This document shows, in pieces, positions 1 to 8,811 of a stretch of 41,314 bases of DNA. The DNA is taken from assembly GCF_001429285.1 (NCBI RefSeq), contig NZ_LMJJ01000019.1:1-41314 (forward strand), read 5' to 3'. Each line of letters begins with the position of its first letter. The stretch's first letter is position 1. The notes under the pieces were generated by a model. It was not told the origin of the DNA. It saw nothing but the letters and a program-made list of their open reading frames with translations, and made no database searches. The stretch comes from Ensifer sp. Root278 (GTDB lineage: Bacteria; Pseudomonadota; Alphaproteobacteria; Rhizobiales; Rhizobiaceae). Both the position numbers and the translations under genes were made by a program.

Positions 1-320
1 TTGAGGATGCGCGCTCCGGCCAGGGGGTCGCTCTCGCGATCCTCGACCATCAGCGAGCCGCAGATGGCGGCGCGCAGCCGGCGGCCATTCAGCACCATGG
101 GCAGGACGTTGACGCCGACAAATCCGGAAATGACGCCCTTGTCGTTCACGTGCACGAGGGGGCGTATCTGCGGATCGCAGCCGGGCGCATCGAGGTAAAG
201 CTGCTGCATGTAATCGGCAAGTGCCGGCGGCGGTGTGCTCTGGTCATTGCGGAACACCCGCTGGAACATGCCTGCAATCGCCGGGATGTCCGCGCGTTCG
301 AGCGAACGGATTTCGCTCAT
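1..320 (-). CDS. GNAT-like acyltransferase, 3' end cut by window edge
   Basis: The minus-strand frame opens with ATG at 320 and runs off the left edge after 106 codons. The visible part begins MSEIRSLERADIPAIAGMF and continues with a segment ending in NGRRLRAAICGSLMVED. This matches the start of the protein at 2553-3701: both have ExxDIPxxxxMFxRxFR near residues 8-25 and an NGR...A..C..M.E block about 60 residues later. It is therefore a second member of the same GNAT-like family, on the opposite strand of the same locus. The start overlaps the stop of the methyltransferase by four bases (ATGA, 317-320), so the two are probably translated together. The acceptor is unknown; an acyl substituent on the polysaccharide is an inference from location only. 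Confidence 0.75.
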   Translation of the reverse strand, partial: MSEIRSLERADIPAIAGMFQRVFRNDQSTPPPALADYMQQLYLDAPGCDPQIRPLVHVNDKGVISGFVGVNVLPMVLNGRRLRAAICGSLMVEDRESDPLAGARIL

Positions 321-1015
321 CTGGGTAAGCTTCCGGCCCGGTCATCGATTTTTCTGACGATGGCGACGCGCGGCTTGCCGTCGCGATCGGTTGCGAACGT
401 CACAGGCTCATAGGTCTTGATGCGCGACAGAAGGGCCGCCGCCTGTCGATCCTGGCCCTCGCCAAACTCGAACAGCAGCCAGCCGCCCGGCTTCAGAAAG
501 GCGACGGCGTCGCGGATCAGGCGCTGGTGAATGGATATGCCATAGGGGCCGCCATCAAAGGCTTCACGCGGCTCGCTTTCAAGCAGGTGCGCCCGGTCTC
601 CCTCCAGACGTCCGGTCGAGATGTAAGGCGGATTGCAAACGATCATATCGACCGCGCCTTCGAGATTATCGCCTTCGAAGGCGGCGAAGAGATCCCCCTG
701 CCGGATGGAGACACGTGCGCCCGTCTCGAGCCGGTCGACGTTGCGGCGCGCCAGCGCAACGGTGCTGTCCGTGAGGTCGGCGCCCCAGACGCGGGCAGAC
801 GGGACATCGTTGGCGATACCGAGTGCGAGATTTCCAGAGCCGCAGCACATGTCGATGACGGTTGGTGCCGAAGGGCCATCCGCGAGGATCGACACGGCTT
901 TTCTTCCGAGGAGCTCCGTTTCCTCGCGCGGGACGAGAACGTCGGGTGCCAGTTCAAGCTCCACGCCCATGAAGCGATGCAGACGGATATGATTGTCGTT
1001 GTGCGGCACGGCCAC
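317..1015 (-). CDS. PrmC/HemK-like class I SAM methyltransferase, short form
   Basis: This is a Rossmann-fold methyltransferase. The SAM-binding loop is visible as VIDMCCGSGNLALGIA, followed by the amino-methylase motif NPPYI and the PrmC-type stretch with FDGGPYGISIHQRLI and LKPGGWLLFEFG. NPPY enzymes methylate planar nitrogens such as glutamine amides or adenine. At 232 residues it lacks the N-terminal helical domain that lets true PrmC (about 280-290 residues) bind release factors, so its substrate may differ. The start is unsure: GTG at 1015 has a GAGGA nine bases upstream, but the frame stays open and protein-like (RVYRFIQEQFDRGHEG) back to a TAG at 1076-1078, where only a CTG at 1064-1066 could initiate. 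It is coupled by ATGA to the GNAT-like gene and is divergent from the flippase. Confidence 0.85.
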   Translation of the reverse strand: MAVPHNDNHIRLHRFMGVELELAPDVLVPREETELLGRKAVSILADGPSAPTVIDMCCGSGNLALGIANDVPSARVWGADLTDSTVALARRNVDRLETGARVSIRQGDLFAAFEGDNLEGAVDMIVCNPPYISTGRLEGDRAHLLESEPREAFDGGPYGISIHQRLIRDAVAFLKPGGWLLFEFGEGQDRQAAALLSRIKTYEPVTFATDRDGKPRVAIVRKIDDRAGSLPR

Positions 1016-1240
1016 CCCCTCATGTCCTCGGTCGAATTGTTCCTGGATAAATCTGTAGACGCGCAGTGCTGCAGACTATTGTAATCGGGTAAATGAAGCT
1101 CAAATGCAATTGCGGCGCATGTGTTAACCGCGCAATCATCTCTACCTGCTACCTTGCGCAGCGATCAAAGGCGATTGCTCGCTGTCATTGAGTGCGCTTC
1201 TGCGCAATGAACGGCTGGTTGGTGTCAAAGGCAGATCGGA

Positions 1241-2563
1241 ATGGCTTCGGAAGGTGTGAAGGAACGCGCGCACAGACCGTTCCTCTCGATGATCATGTCC
1301 TATGCTGCATCTGGCGGCAGCCTCGTCATCGGGTCCGCCGCCCAGCTTCTGACGTTTGCTATCCTGGCGCGCTGGCTCGGCGTGCATGAGTTCAGCGTTT
1401 TCGTCGCAATTACCGCTGTCGCCAACATCGCCGTGCACCTGTGCGGTCTCGGCGCGATGGAATGCCTGGTGCGCCGCGTGGCGCGCGATCGCAGCATGTA
1501 CGCGCGCATGCTCGGGCACAATATTCTGCTGACCGCCGTGAGCGGCGTGATCCTGGTTCTGCTCGGCGCTGCCGTCCTGCCATTCTTCTTCACATTGTCA
1601 CCGGATCCCGCCACCAATGTCGCGGTGATCACGCTGATGCTCATCACCAACATCGTCTTCGTTCGCATCATCGTGCTGGCGGAGCAGATTTTCCTCGCGC
1701 ATTCGAATTTTGCCTCGGCAAACAAGGTCGTCGTCGGCTTTGCCGTGGCGCGCACCATTGCCGCCGCGCTCGCCTGTATCGCGTTCGGAGCTGCGACGGT
1801 CGCCTCCTGGGCGGTGTGGCAGTTCATCTGTCATGTGCTCGTGGCTGTCGGATGCTGGCGTGCCGTCAAGGTGCTGGGGCGTCCGACCTATGGCATCGTC
1901 CGTGAAGAGTTGCCGCTGGGGCTCTATTTCAGCATCCCGTTCATCCTGCGGGCCGTCAGGCAGAATGCCGACCTCTTGGTTTTGAGCCTGGTGGCGACTG
2001 CCGAGGTCATGTCGAGCTACAGCGTCGCGCGGCGTATGCTGGAGAGCAGCTACCTGTCGGTTGAAGCGCTGAACCGGTTGATCTATCCCGGCTCCGCGAA
2101 AGCGACTGCAACCGGGCTGCACCATGCGTTCGAACGTGTGCGCAAGGTGCTGATTGCCGCCACCTCGATCAGTATCGCTGCCGCCGTCGCGGTCTTTGTG
2201 CTCGCTCCAGTCTTGCCCTATCTTTTCGGCAAGGATTACGTGTCGCTCGTTTCCTTCGTCCGCATCCTCTGCTGGGTCGTGGTGCCGCTTGCCATGTGGA
2301 CGGTGGCGATGGAGGCGCTCGGCGCATCTGGGCACCATCCGGCGCGCGCCTCGGTCATGGGCCTCGGCAGCGTGCTCGGCGCCGCGCTTACGGCCTGGGC
2401 CACCTGGCATGCGCCGCCGACCGGAACCTTCGTCTCCTTCTATGTCATCGAAATTGCGATGGTCTTGGTGTCCTGGACCGTCTTCTTGCGCTTCGTGCGG
2501 AATGATCGGGAGCAGGCCGCTGGCGGCGCGTCTCTGGCAACGAGGATGGCCCATGAAGCTTGA
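1241..2563 (+). CDS. Wzx-type polysaccharide flippase
   Basis: A 440-residue, strongly hydrophobic protein with about twelve predicted membrane helices in the pattern of the MOP/polysaccharide-export superfamily. The first helix contains SYAASGGSLVIGSAAQLLTF, and RAVRQNADLLVLSL lies mid-protein, as is typical of flippases. Such proteins move undecaprenyl-linked sugar repeat units across the inner membrane. ATG at 1241 is used; no strong ribosome binding site is evident, and an internal ATG near codon 18 is an alternative. It is the first gene of the plus-strand polysaccharide run and overlaps the next gene by 11 bases. The 225 bases between it and the divergent methyltransferase carry no other gene and probably hold both promoters. 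Confidence 0.85.
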   Translation: MASEGVKERAHRPFLSMIMSYAASGGSLVIGSAAQLLTFAILARWLGVHEFSVFVAITAVANIAVHLCGLGAMECLVRRVARDRSMYARMLGHNILLTAVSGVILVLLGAAVLPFFFTLSPDPATNVAVITLMLITNIVFVRIIVLAEQIFLAHSNFASANKVVVGFAVARTIAAALACIAFGAATVASWAVWQFICHVLVAVGCWRAVKVLGRPTYGIVREELPLGLYFSIPFILRAVRQNADLLVLSLVATAEVMSSYSVARRMLESSYLSVEALNRLIYPGSAKATATGLHHAFERVRKVLIAATSISIAAAVAVFVLAPVLPYLFGKDYVSLVSFVRILCWVVVPLAMWTVAMEALGASGHHPARASVMGLGSVLGAALTAWATWHAPPTGTFVSFYVIEIAMVLVSWTVFLRFVRNDREQAAGGASLATRMAHEA

Positions 2564-3701
2564 GGCCGAAAACAGCCATGCCGCAAGGCCGCTCGGCCGG
2601 GAAACGCCGCGCCTGGGCAACGTACGGGCCATGGAGCCGCGGGATATTCCCATCGTCAGCAGCATGTTCACCCGCATCTTTCGCAAACGCGAAGAGGCGG
2701 CGAGCGAAGAGCTTCGACAATATCTCGAGACCACCTTCTTCGGCAGCCCGCTCTATACGCCGGAAAACGGCAGCATCGTCTATGACGACGGGACTGGCGG
2801 TATCGGCAGCGCCATACTGGCGCTGCCGATGGAGTTCACGGTCAATGGCCGACATACGGTGGCGAAACTGCTTTGCGCCTTCATGTCCGAAGGCAAGGCC
2901 GGCGCAGTCGGCGCGGCCTGCCTTGCCCGCGCCATGCGCGCCGCCAGACAGGACATGTGCTTTTCGGACAATTCGTCGCCGGTCAGTGCGGACCACTGGG
3001 TGGCAGGCGGGGGCGTCGTGCTTCCGATACAGAGCCTCGATTGGCGCCGTGCCTTTCGGCCGCTCAAAGCCTGGGCTCTGACGATTGGCCGGCAGGCACC
3101 GCTCCTCCGGTCGCGCGTCGTCATGGGGCCGCTTGCTGTTGCCGATCGAATCTTGCGCCGCCGTCGCCCCCGGACGAAGCCGGATGCGCGAGCCGGTTGC
3201 ACGACGCGCGCCATCGATCCCGCGGCCTTTGTCGAATGCGCCGAGCCGATGCTCCTGCGTTTTGCCGTCAGACCCGTCTGGTCCCGCAGTGAATTCGACT
3301 GGCTGACGGCCGTCGCCGGTTTGAACAGCACTCTGGGGGAACTCCTGAGCCGGGAGGTCGTGGATGAGGGCGGGCGCGTGATCGGCGCCTATCTCTATTT
3401 CGGCAAGGCCGCTGAGACGGCGACGGTGCTCAACATCGTCTGCGAGGCGGGCCGTGAGTTCGACGTCACCGCGCAAATGTTCCATTCGCTTGATGCGGAG
3501 GGCTATGCGCTTGCCGTCGGCAGCGCGCAGCCTTTCCTGATGAACGCGATCTCTCGCCAGAGATGGCTCTCCTTCCATCATCGCGGCTACTTCTGCATGG
3601 TGACCCGGCACGCGGATCTCAAGGATGCCGCGCAACGCAACGACATCTATGTCGGCGGACTGGCGTCGGAGAGCTGGAGCCGGTTGCTGACTGACTTCTG
3701 A
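2553..3701 (+). CDS. GNAT-like acyltransferase family protein
   Basis: A 382-residue protein starting at ATG 2553, inside the end of the flippase gene. The N-terminal half (about residues 25-170) resembles a GNAT fold: VRAMEPRDIPIVSSMF, a central strand with GSAILALPMEFTVNGR, and CAFMSEGKAGAVGAACLARA as the probable acyl-CoA-binding region. The C-terminal half looks like a second degenerate GNAT-type domain (GGRVIGAYLYFGK). It is homologous to the truncated gene at 1-320. Its place between a flippase and a chain-length protein suggests transfer of an acyl group to the polysaccharide or its lipid-linked repeat. That role is inferred, and no catalytic residue can be named with certainty. Confidence 0.75.
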   Translation: MKLEAENSHAARPLGRETPRLGNVRAMEPRDIPIVSSMFTRIFRKREEAASEELRQYLETTFFGSPLYTPENGSIVYDDGTGGIGSAILALPMEFTVNGRHTVAKLLCAFMSEGKAGAVGAACLARAMRAARQDMCFSDNSSPVSADHWVAGGGVVLPIQSLDWRRAFRPLKAWALTIGRQAPLLRSRVVMGPLAVADRILRRRRPRTKPDARAGCTTRAIDPAAFVECAEPMLLRFAVRPVWSRSEFDWLTAVAGLNSTLGELLSREVVDEGGRVIGAYLYFGKAAETATVLNIVCEAGREFDVTAQMFHSLDAEGYALAVGSAQPFLMNAISRQRWLSFHHRGYFCMVTRHADLKDAAQRNDIYVGGLASESWSRLLTDF

Positions 3702-3709
3702 CCCCGCGC

Positions 3710-3736
3710 GTTAAGCGGCAAGCCCTGCCGTTTAAC
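3710..3736. terminator. Hairpin after the GNAT-like gene
   Basis: GTTAAGCGGCA at 3710-3720 pairs with TGCCGTTTAAC at 3726-3736 across a five-base loop (AGCCC), with one G-U pair. It begins nine bases after the stop codon. No T-run follows, so it may be a weak terminator, an mRNA-stabilising hairpin or a protein-binding dyad rather than a strong intrinsic terminator. The next 90 bases lead to the chain-length gene and include an AT-richer patch that could be a promoter. Confidence 0.5.
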
Positions 3737-3829
3737 GGAATATTCACCCTACAACCTTAATTCTGCGATAGATGGCGGCTCGCGGGGTCACGATCTTCGC
3801 GTCTTGATGGGCGTGCGTGAGGGATGCTT

Positions 3830-5446
3830 ATGTACAGGCCGGACGAGGCCGAAAAACGGAGGCCCAGCCAGCAGGCGCACGATCAGCGTGCACCGGCCGC
3901 GAGAGGCTCGTTGCTCGATCTGCTGTCGTCTGACTTGCCGGAAACGGAGCAGGTGGCCGAGAAGTATGTAAACGCCCGGCCGCAACCCAATGAACCCTCG
4001 GAAGTATCAAGGCGCCAAGTCAAGGCCGCTGCGTCACCCCCACCGGTGCGTCGCGACAGCTATCTCCCCGGATTGAACGAACTCGGCAACATTGGCGTCG
4101 ATGATATCATCGGCTGGCTGCGCGACGGGCTCCTCTGGATCGTCGTCGCAGTGATACTCTGTGTGGCCGCCGCGCTTGCCTATGCGATGACGGCGACGCC
4201 GCGCTACAATGTCTACACCGACATCGTTGTCGACCCCTCCAATCTGAATGTCGTCAGCGATGACGTTTTCACCTCCAACCCGCAGCGCGACGCGCAGTTG
4301 CTGGAAGTCGAAAGCAAGCTTCGCATTCTCACGTCGCGCAACGTGCTGTCGCGTGTGATCGACCTGTTGCACCTTGCCGAGGATCCGGAGTTCGTGAAGC
4401 CCTCGGCCTTCGGTTCGCTGAAGAGCCTCTTTTCGACGAAGGCGGAGCAGCAGGCAGGAAATGAACTTGCCGCGATGCGAGCGCTATCGGAGCGCGTCGA
4501 AGCCCGGCGCGAGGAGCGCTCCTTCGTCGTGGTCATGAAGGTCTGGAGCGAGGAGGCGGCGAAGGCGGTGACACTGTCCAACACGATCGTCGCGGCCTTT
4601 GAGCAGGAGCTGTTTCAATCTGCCGCCGAGAGCGCCGGCCGTGTTGCCCAGAACCTCAATGCGCGCCTCGATGAATTGCGCCACAATGTCACCGAGGCTG
4701 AACGCGCCGTCGAGGATTTCCGCCGCAAGAATGGTCTGCAGTCGACCAATGACGGCCAGCTCGTCAGCAATCAGCTTTCGAACGAACTGAACACGCAGGT
4801 TCTCGACGCCCAGCAGCGCTTCATCCAGGCGGATACGCGCTATCGGCAGATGAACGATGCTATCGCTCAGGGCCGAATCGCGAGCGCCTCGGAGTTCGAA
4901 TCCGTCAACATGACGAACCTGCGCGAGCAGTACAACGTGCTGCAGCAGCAGATCGCCTCGATGCAGCGCACCTATGGCGAGCGTCACCCCCGTCTCGTCA
5001 ATGCCCGGTCCGAGCGCACGACGCTGGAAGGCGCTATGACCGACGAAGCGCGCCGCATTCTCGATCGTGCCAAGGCGGACATGGGTCGCGAGCAGCAGGC
5101 GTTTGCTGCCCTGCGGGCCAAGGCGAGCGACGAGAAGTCCAACGTGTTTTCCGACAACGAGGCTCAGGTGCAACTTCGGGATCTCGAGAGAGATGCCCGC
5201 GCCAAGGCCACCATCTACGAGACCCACCTGGCGCGCGCCCAGCAGATCACCGAGCGCCAGCAGATCGACACGACCAATGTCCGCGTGATCTCGCGCGCGC
5301 TGCCGCCGAATGCGCGGAGCTGGCCGCCGCGGACATTGATCCTGCTCGCGGGAGGCGTAATCTTCGGTCTCGCACTTGGTATCGGCCTGGCCCTGACGCT
5401 AGGGCTCTGGCGTTTCCTGCGCGGACGCCGGCTCGCAGTGGCCTGA
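3830..5446 (+). CDS. Wzz/Wzc-type polysaccharide chain-length protein without kinase domain
   Basis: This is a polysaccharide co-polymerase of the inner membrane. An unusually long, Pro/Gln-rich cytoplasmic stretch of about 100 residues precedes the first membrane helix (LLWIVVAVILCVAAALAYAM). A large periplasmic region rich in heptads follows (coiled coil, residues about 215-430), and a second helix (LILLAGGVIFGLALGIGLAL) lies near the C-terminus, preceded by the Pro-rich LPPNARSWPPR. The protein ends 16 residues after that helix, so the tyrosine-autokinase domain of Wzc/ExoP is absent. I prefer ATG 3830, because GAGGG lies six bases upstream; ATG 3824 sits directly on it. The gene ends 13 bases before the polymerase gene, which fits joint control of chain length. 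Confidence 0.88.
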   Translation: MYRPDEAEKRRPSQQAHDQRAPAARGSLLDLLSSDLPETEQVAEKYVNARPQPNEPSEVSRRQVKAAASPPPVRRDSYLPGLNELGNIGVDDIIGWLRDGLLWIVVAVILCVAAALAYAMTATPRYNVYTDIVVDPSNLNVVSDDVFTSNPQRDAQLLEVESKLRILTSRNVLSRVIDLLHLAEDPEFVKPSAFGSLKSLFSTKAEQQAGNELAAMRALSERVEARREERSFVVVMKVWSEEAAKAVTLSNTIVAAFEQELFQSAAESAGRVAQNLNARLDELRHNVTEAERAVEDFRRKNGLQSTNDGQLVSNQLSNELNTQVLDAQQRFIQADTRYRQMNDAIAQGRIASASEFESVNMTNLREQYNVLQQQIASMQRTYGERHPRLVNARSERTTLEGAMTDEARRILDRAKADMGREQQAFAALRAKASDEKSNVFSDNEAQVQLRDLERDARAKATIYETHLARAQQITERQQIDTTNVRVISRALPPNARSWPPRTLILLAGGVIFGLALGIGLALTLGLWRFLRGRRLAVA

Positions 5447-5459
5447 GAAGGGGGACGGC

Positions 5460-6788
5460 ATGACGAGCGCCGTCTATCGCGAGGAGAGCCCGGCGGACCT
5501 GCTCCGCGTCCGTATAGGAACCGTGCTCTTCATGGCGACGTTCCTGTTTTTCTGGATAACGACCACGCCCTTTATCGACCTGACCGGGGCGGCGGTGCTG
5601 GATCCTTCGGCCGGCAACTCCAATCGGTTGAACCAGATCGTATCGCTTGCACTCTTCGCGGCCATGTTGGCCTATGGGCTGGCGCACCCGATGCGGGGCA
5701 TCATCCTGCAGCCGCGGCCATTGCTGGCCGTGCTCTACATCTGGTTCCTGTTCGTCTCGGCCATATCGGCCTATCCGATGTTCGGCATCAAGGGGACCGT
5801 GCTCGCCGTAATGGTGACGATCAATGCCAGCATTTACCTGCTGCTGCCCGCTTCGGAGCGACATTTCGCCAAGATGCTCGGTATCGGCACCCTGTTCATG
5901 CTGGCGGTCGCCTATTACGGGGTTCTCTTCAAGCCGACCCTGGCGATCCACCAGGCCTCCGAACTGCGCGAACCGATGAACGCCGGCCTTTGGCGTGGTC
6001 ATTTCCCCCACAAGAACAGCGCTGCGGCGGCCATGGTGATTGCCGCCTTCTTTGGCCTCTTCGTCATGAACGTCTGGTCACGACTGGCTGGGCTGGTTAT
6101 CGTCGTTTTATCGTTCAACTTCCTGCTCCACACGGGCGGCAAGACTTCGACCGCCATGCTGCCGGCGATCGTGCTGCTTGCCTGGGTTTTCGAGCGGTTC
6201 CGCTTCCTGCGCATCCCGATCGTTATCGGCGGGGTCGGTCTGTTCAATCTCTTCGCCGTCGGCTCCGCGGTGTTCAAGCCACTCAGCGACTTCGTCACCG
6301 AGCTTGGCATCGATGCGACCTTTACCAATCGCGCCGATATCTGGCGCTTCGCCTTCACGGCGCTCGCCGAACAACCGATCACCGGCTACGGCTTCAAGGC
6401 TTTCTGGCAGACGTCGGAACTGGTCAACAGCGGCGGCTCGATCGAGACCTGGGCTGTGGCGGCCGCAAATGGTCACAACTCCTATCTCGATATCGCCCTG
6501 ACGACGGGTTTTCCCGGATTGTTGCTGACGGTGATCTGGCTTTTGGTTCTGCCTCTCCGCAACATCGCGCGCCTGGCACCGGCCGTGGAGCATTCGCATC
6601 TGACCCGGCTTTACATCCGCGTCTGGCTCTACACGATCTTCAACGCCGGCCTCGAAAGCCTGTTTTTCGAGGGCGGCAACCTGCTGTGGTTCACATTCCT
6701 CTTTTCCCTTTACGGCCTGCACCTTCAATCGCGCGCGGTTCTTTCGGTGGCCCCGCAGCAGGTAAAATCCGGAGCCGTCTATGCCTGA
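5460..6788 (+). CDS. Wzy/O-antigen-ligase-family polymerase
   Basis: A 442-residue multispanning protein with about ten helices. The O-antigen ligase/polymerase signature region lies between residues about 180 and 350: GLWRGHFPHKNSAAAAMVIA, then LHTGGKTSTAMLP, then TNRADIWRFAFTALAEQPITGYGF, and NGHNSYLDIALTTGFPGLLL after the large periplasmic loop. The order H-K-N, S/T-rich helix, R..IW, G.G, and H.N.Y/L matches the Wzy_C family. It should polymerise lipid-linked repeat units in the periplasm or ligate them to an acceptor. ATG 5460 is preceded by AAGGGGGA. The end overlaps the deacetylase start by eight bases. Confidence 0.88.
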   Translation: MTSAVYREESPADLLRVRIGTVLFMATFLFFWITTTPFIDLTGAAVLDPSAGNSNRLNQIVSLALFAAMLAYGLAHPMRGIILQPRPLLAVLYIWFLFVSAISAYPMFGIKGTVLAVMVTINASIYLLLPASERHFAKMLGIGTLFMLAVAYYGVLFKPTLAIHQASELREPMNAGLWRGHFPHKNSAAAAMVIAAFFGLFVMNVWSRLAGLVIVVLSFNFLLHTGGKTSTAMLPAIVLLAWVFERFRFLRIPIVIGGVGLFNLFAVGSAVFKPLSDFVTELGIDATFTNRADIWRFAFTALAEQPITGYGFKAFWQTSELVNSGGSIETWAVAAANGHNSYLDIALTTGFPGLLLTVIWLLVLPLRNIARLAPAVEHSHLTRLYIRVWLYTIFNAGLESLFFEGGNLLWFTFLFSLYGLHLQSRAVLSVAPQQVKSGAVYA

Positions 6789-7542
6789 TCTCCTGCAAAC
6801 CGTCGACGGCCTTGTCGATCGCGTCGCCAACCGGTTGATCTGGCGCTTCGCGGCTAAGCCGCGCGACGTTGTGACCGATGTGCCACTCGTTTCCTTCACC
6901 TTCGATGACGTGCCGGATACTGCGCTTCATAACGGTGCCGCGATCCTCGAGCGCCACGGTGCGCGGGGAACGTTCTACATCGCCGGCGGATTGGCTGATC
7001 GAGTCGAAGCTGATCGCACTCTGATCTCAGCGGAGGGATGCGCCGATCTCGCCGACCGCGGCCACGAAGTCGGCTGCCATACCTTTTCACATAGCAAGAT
7101 CAGGCGCCTGGGTGCTGCCGGTCTTGCTCGGGATCTCGACCGCAATACCGATTATCTGAAGCGCAGCGGTGTCGGGGCGGCAGCGACGAATTTCGCCTTT
7201 CCCTACAATGCCGCCTGGCCGCTGTCGCGCCGGGAACTGGGTCGGCGCTACCGCACCTGCCGCGCCGCTGGCGAAAGCATCAACCGCACCGCCGTCGACC
7301 CGTTGATGCTGAAGGCAGTAGAGATCCGACAGCCGGAAGCGGATGCGCGCGCACTGAGCGGTTGGATCGACGATGTGGTCGCCCGGCCCGGTTGGCTCGT
7401 GTTTTTCACCCACGACATCGCCGCGCGTCCGACGCCCTATGGCTGCACGCCGGAAACGTTGGAACACCTCGTCGAATACGCGGTCGCAAAGGGATGCGTG
7501 GTCCTGCCCGTCGAGCGGGTGCTCGACAGGCTTGGCTGGTAG
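6781..7542 (+). CDS. NodB-type polysaccharide deacetylase
   Basis: A 253-residue carbohydrate esterase family 4 protein. The NodB-homology motifs are clear: TFDD at residues 40-43 (Asp43 as metal ligand) and HTFSH at 100-104 (the two zinc-binding His). FPYN near residue 140 and FFTHD near residue 216 supply later motifs. It should remove N- or O-acetyl groups from sugar residues. No signal peptide is visible, so it may work on lipid-linked intermediates at the cytoplasmic side or be exported by another route. It overlaps the polymerase gene by eight bases and lies nine bases before the GT4, so it belongs to the same transcription unit. Confidence 0.9.
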   Translation: MPDLLQTVDGLVDRVANRLIWRFAAKPRDVVTDVPLVSFTFDDVPDTALHNGAAILERHGARGTFYIAGGLADRVEADRTLISAEGCADLADRGHEVGCHTFSHSKIRRLGAAGLARDLDRNTDYLKRSGVGAAATNFAFPYNAAWPLSRRELGRRYRTCRAAGESINRTAVDPLMLKAVEIRQPEADARALSGWIDDVVARPGWLVFFTHDIAARPTPYGCTPETLEHLVEYAVAKGCVVLPVERVLDRLGW

Positions 7543-7551
7543 GAGAGCGCC

Positions 7552-8811
7552 ATGTCTGGCCAACGAAACGGCAACAACAGGCTGCTCGCCATCAACAACT
7601 ACTTCTATCGCCGCGGCGGCGCCGAAGCGGTTTTCTTCGACCATATGAAGATGTTCGGCGATATCGGCTGGGACGTGGTGCCCTTCGCCATGGAGCATGA
7701 GGACAATAAGCCTTCGCCATGGTCCGACTATTTCGTCTCCGAGATCGAATATGGCCGGCGCACCAATCTGCTGCGCAAGGTCGTGCAGGCGGCGAGCGTG
7801 ATCTACTCGCGCGAGGCGCAGCGCAATGTCGACCGGCTGATCCGGAGTGCCCGGCCCTCGATCGCCCATGCGCACAATGTCTATCATCATCTGTCGCCGG
7901 CGATCTTCTCGACGCTGAAGCAAGCCGGCATCCCTGTCGTCATGACGGCGCACGACCTGAAGCTTGCCTGCCCCTCCTACAAGATGCTGCGTGATGGCGC
8001 CGTCTGCGAGGACTGTCGCGGCGGGCACGTCTACAACGTGTTGCGCCACCGCTGCATCAAGGGAGAGGTGACGCTGAGCGCGGTGGTGCTGGCGGAAACG
8101 CTGGTCCACCGCGCGCTCGGTCTCTACCGCAACCAGGTGGACCGCATCGTCGTGCCGAGCAAGTTCTATGTCGACAAGTTGGTCGAGTGGGGATGGCCGC
8201 GTGAGCGCATGGTCCACATTCCGAACTTCGTCGACGTCGAGGACTATTCCGACCAATGGACAGAGGGCGACTACTTCGTCTTCGCCGGACGTCTGGCGCC
8301 GGAGAAGGGGTTGGGGACGTTGGTAAGAGCGGCGGCATCGTCGCGTCAGCGCCTGGTGATCGCCGGAACCGGGCCCGAGGAAGCGATGCTTCGCGAGCTG
8401 GTCGAGCAGACCGGGGCCGATGTCACATTCGCCGGTTATCTCTCGGGCCAGGCCCTGCACCGTCTGATTGGGGAAGCACGCGCCCTGGTCCTGCCATCTG
8501 AATGGTACGAGAACGCACCGATCAGCGTGCTTGAAGCCTATGCGTTGGGACGACCAGTCATCGGCGCATCGATCGGCGGTATCCCCGAAATGATCCGGGA
8601 AGGTGAGACCGGGATGACGGCAAAACCCGGTGATGCTGACGATCTCGCACGGGTACTGACGCGGATGGCGGCGCTCCCTTCCTCCGAACGTGCGGCGATG
8701 GGGGCATCGGGCCGGCGTTGGGTCGCCAGTGAATTCTCCGCTGCCGCCTATCGAGACAGAACACTTGACCTCTATGCATCGCTCGGGGCGGGGGAGGGCC
8801 GGCGCCGTTAA
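7552..8811 (+). CDS. GT4-family glycosyltransferase
   Basis: A 419-residue GT-B glycosyltransferase. The N-terminal domain opens with a glycine loop (NNYFYRRGGAEAVFFDH), and AHNVYHHLSP and MTAHDLKLACPSYK follow. A Cys cluster (LACPSYK, CEDC, HRC; residues about 141-172) is typical of one GT4 subgroup and may bind metal. The C-terminal domain has FAGRLAPEKGLGTLVRAA, the nucleotide-sugar-binding IAGTGPEEAMLREL, and SEWYENAPISVLEAYALG, which holds the conserved E-x7-E pair. It adds one sugar to the repeat unit in the cytoplasm; donor and acceptor cannot be read from sequence. AGGAG precedes ATG 7552 by six bases. Confidence 0.92.
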   Translation: MSGQRNGNNRLLAINNYFYRRGGAEAVFFDHMKMFGDIGWDVVPFAMEHEDNKPSPWSDYFVSEIEYGRRTNLLRKVVQAASVIYSREAQRNVDRLIRSARPSIAHAHNVYHHLSPAIFSTLKQAGIPVVMTAHDLKLACPSYKMLRDGAVCEDCRGGHVYNVLRHRCIKGEVTLSAVVLAETLVHRALGLYRNQVDRIVVPSKFYVDKLVEWGWPRERMVHIPNFVDVEDYSDQWTEGDYFVFAGRLAPEKGLGTLVRAAASSRQRLVIAGTGPEEAMLRELVEQTGADVTFAGYLSGQALHRLIGEARALVLPSEWYENAPISVLEAYALGRPVIGASIGGIPEMIREGETGMTAKPGDADDLARVLTRMAALPSSERAAMGASGRRWVASEFSAAAYRDRTLDLYASLGAGEGRRR

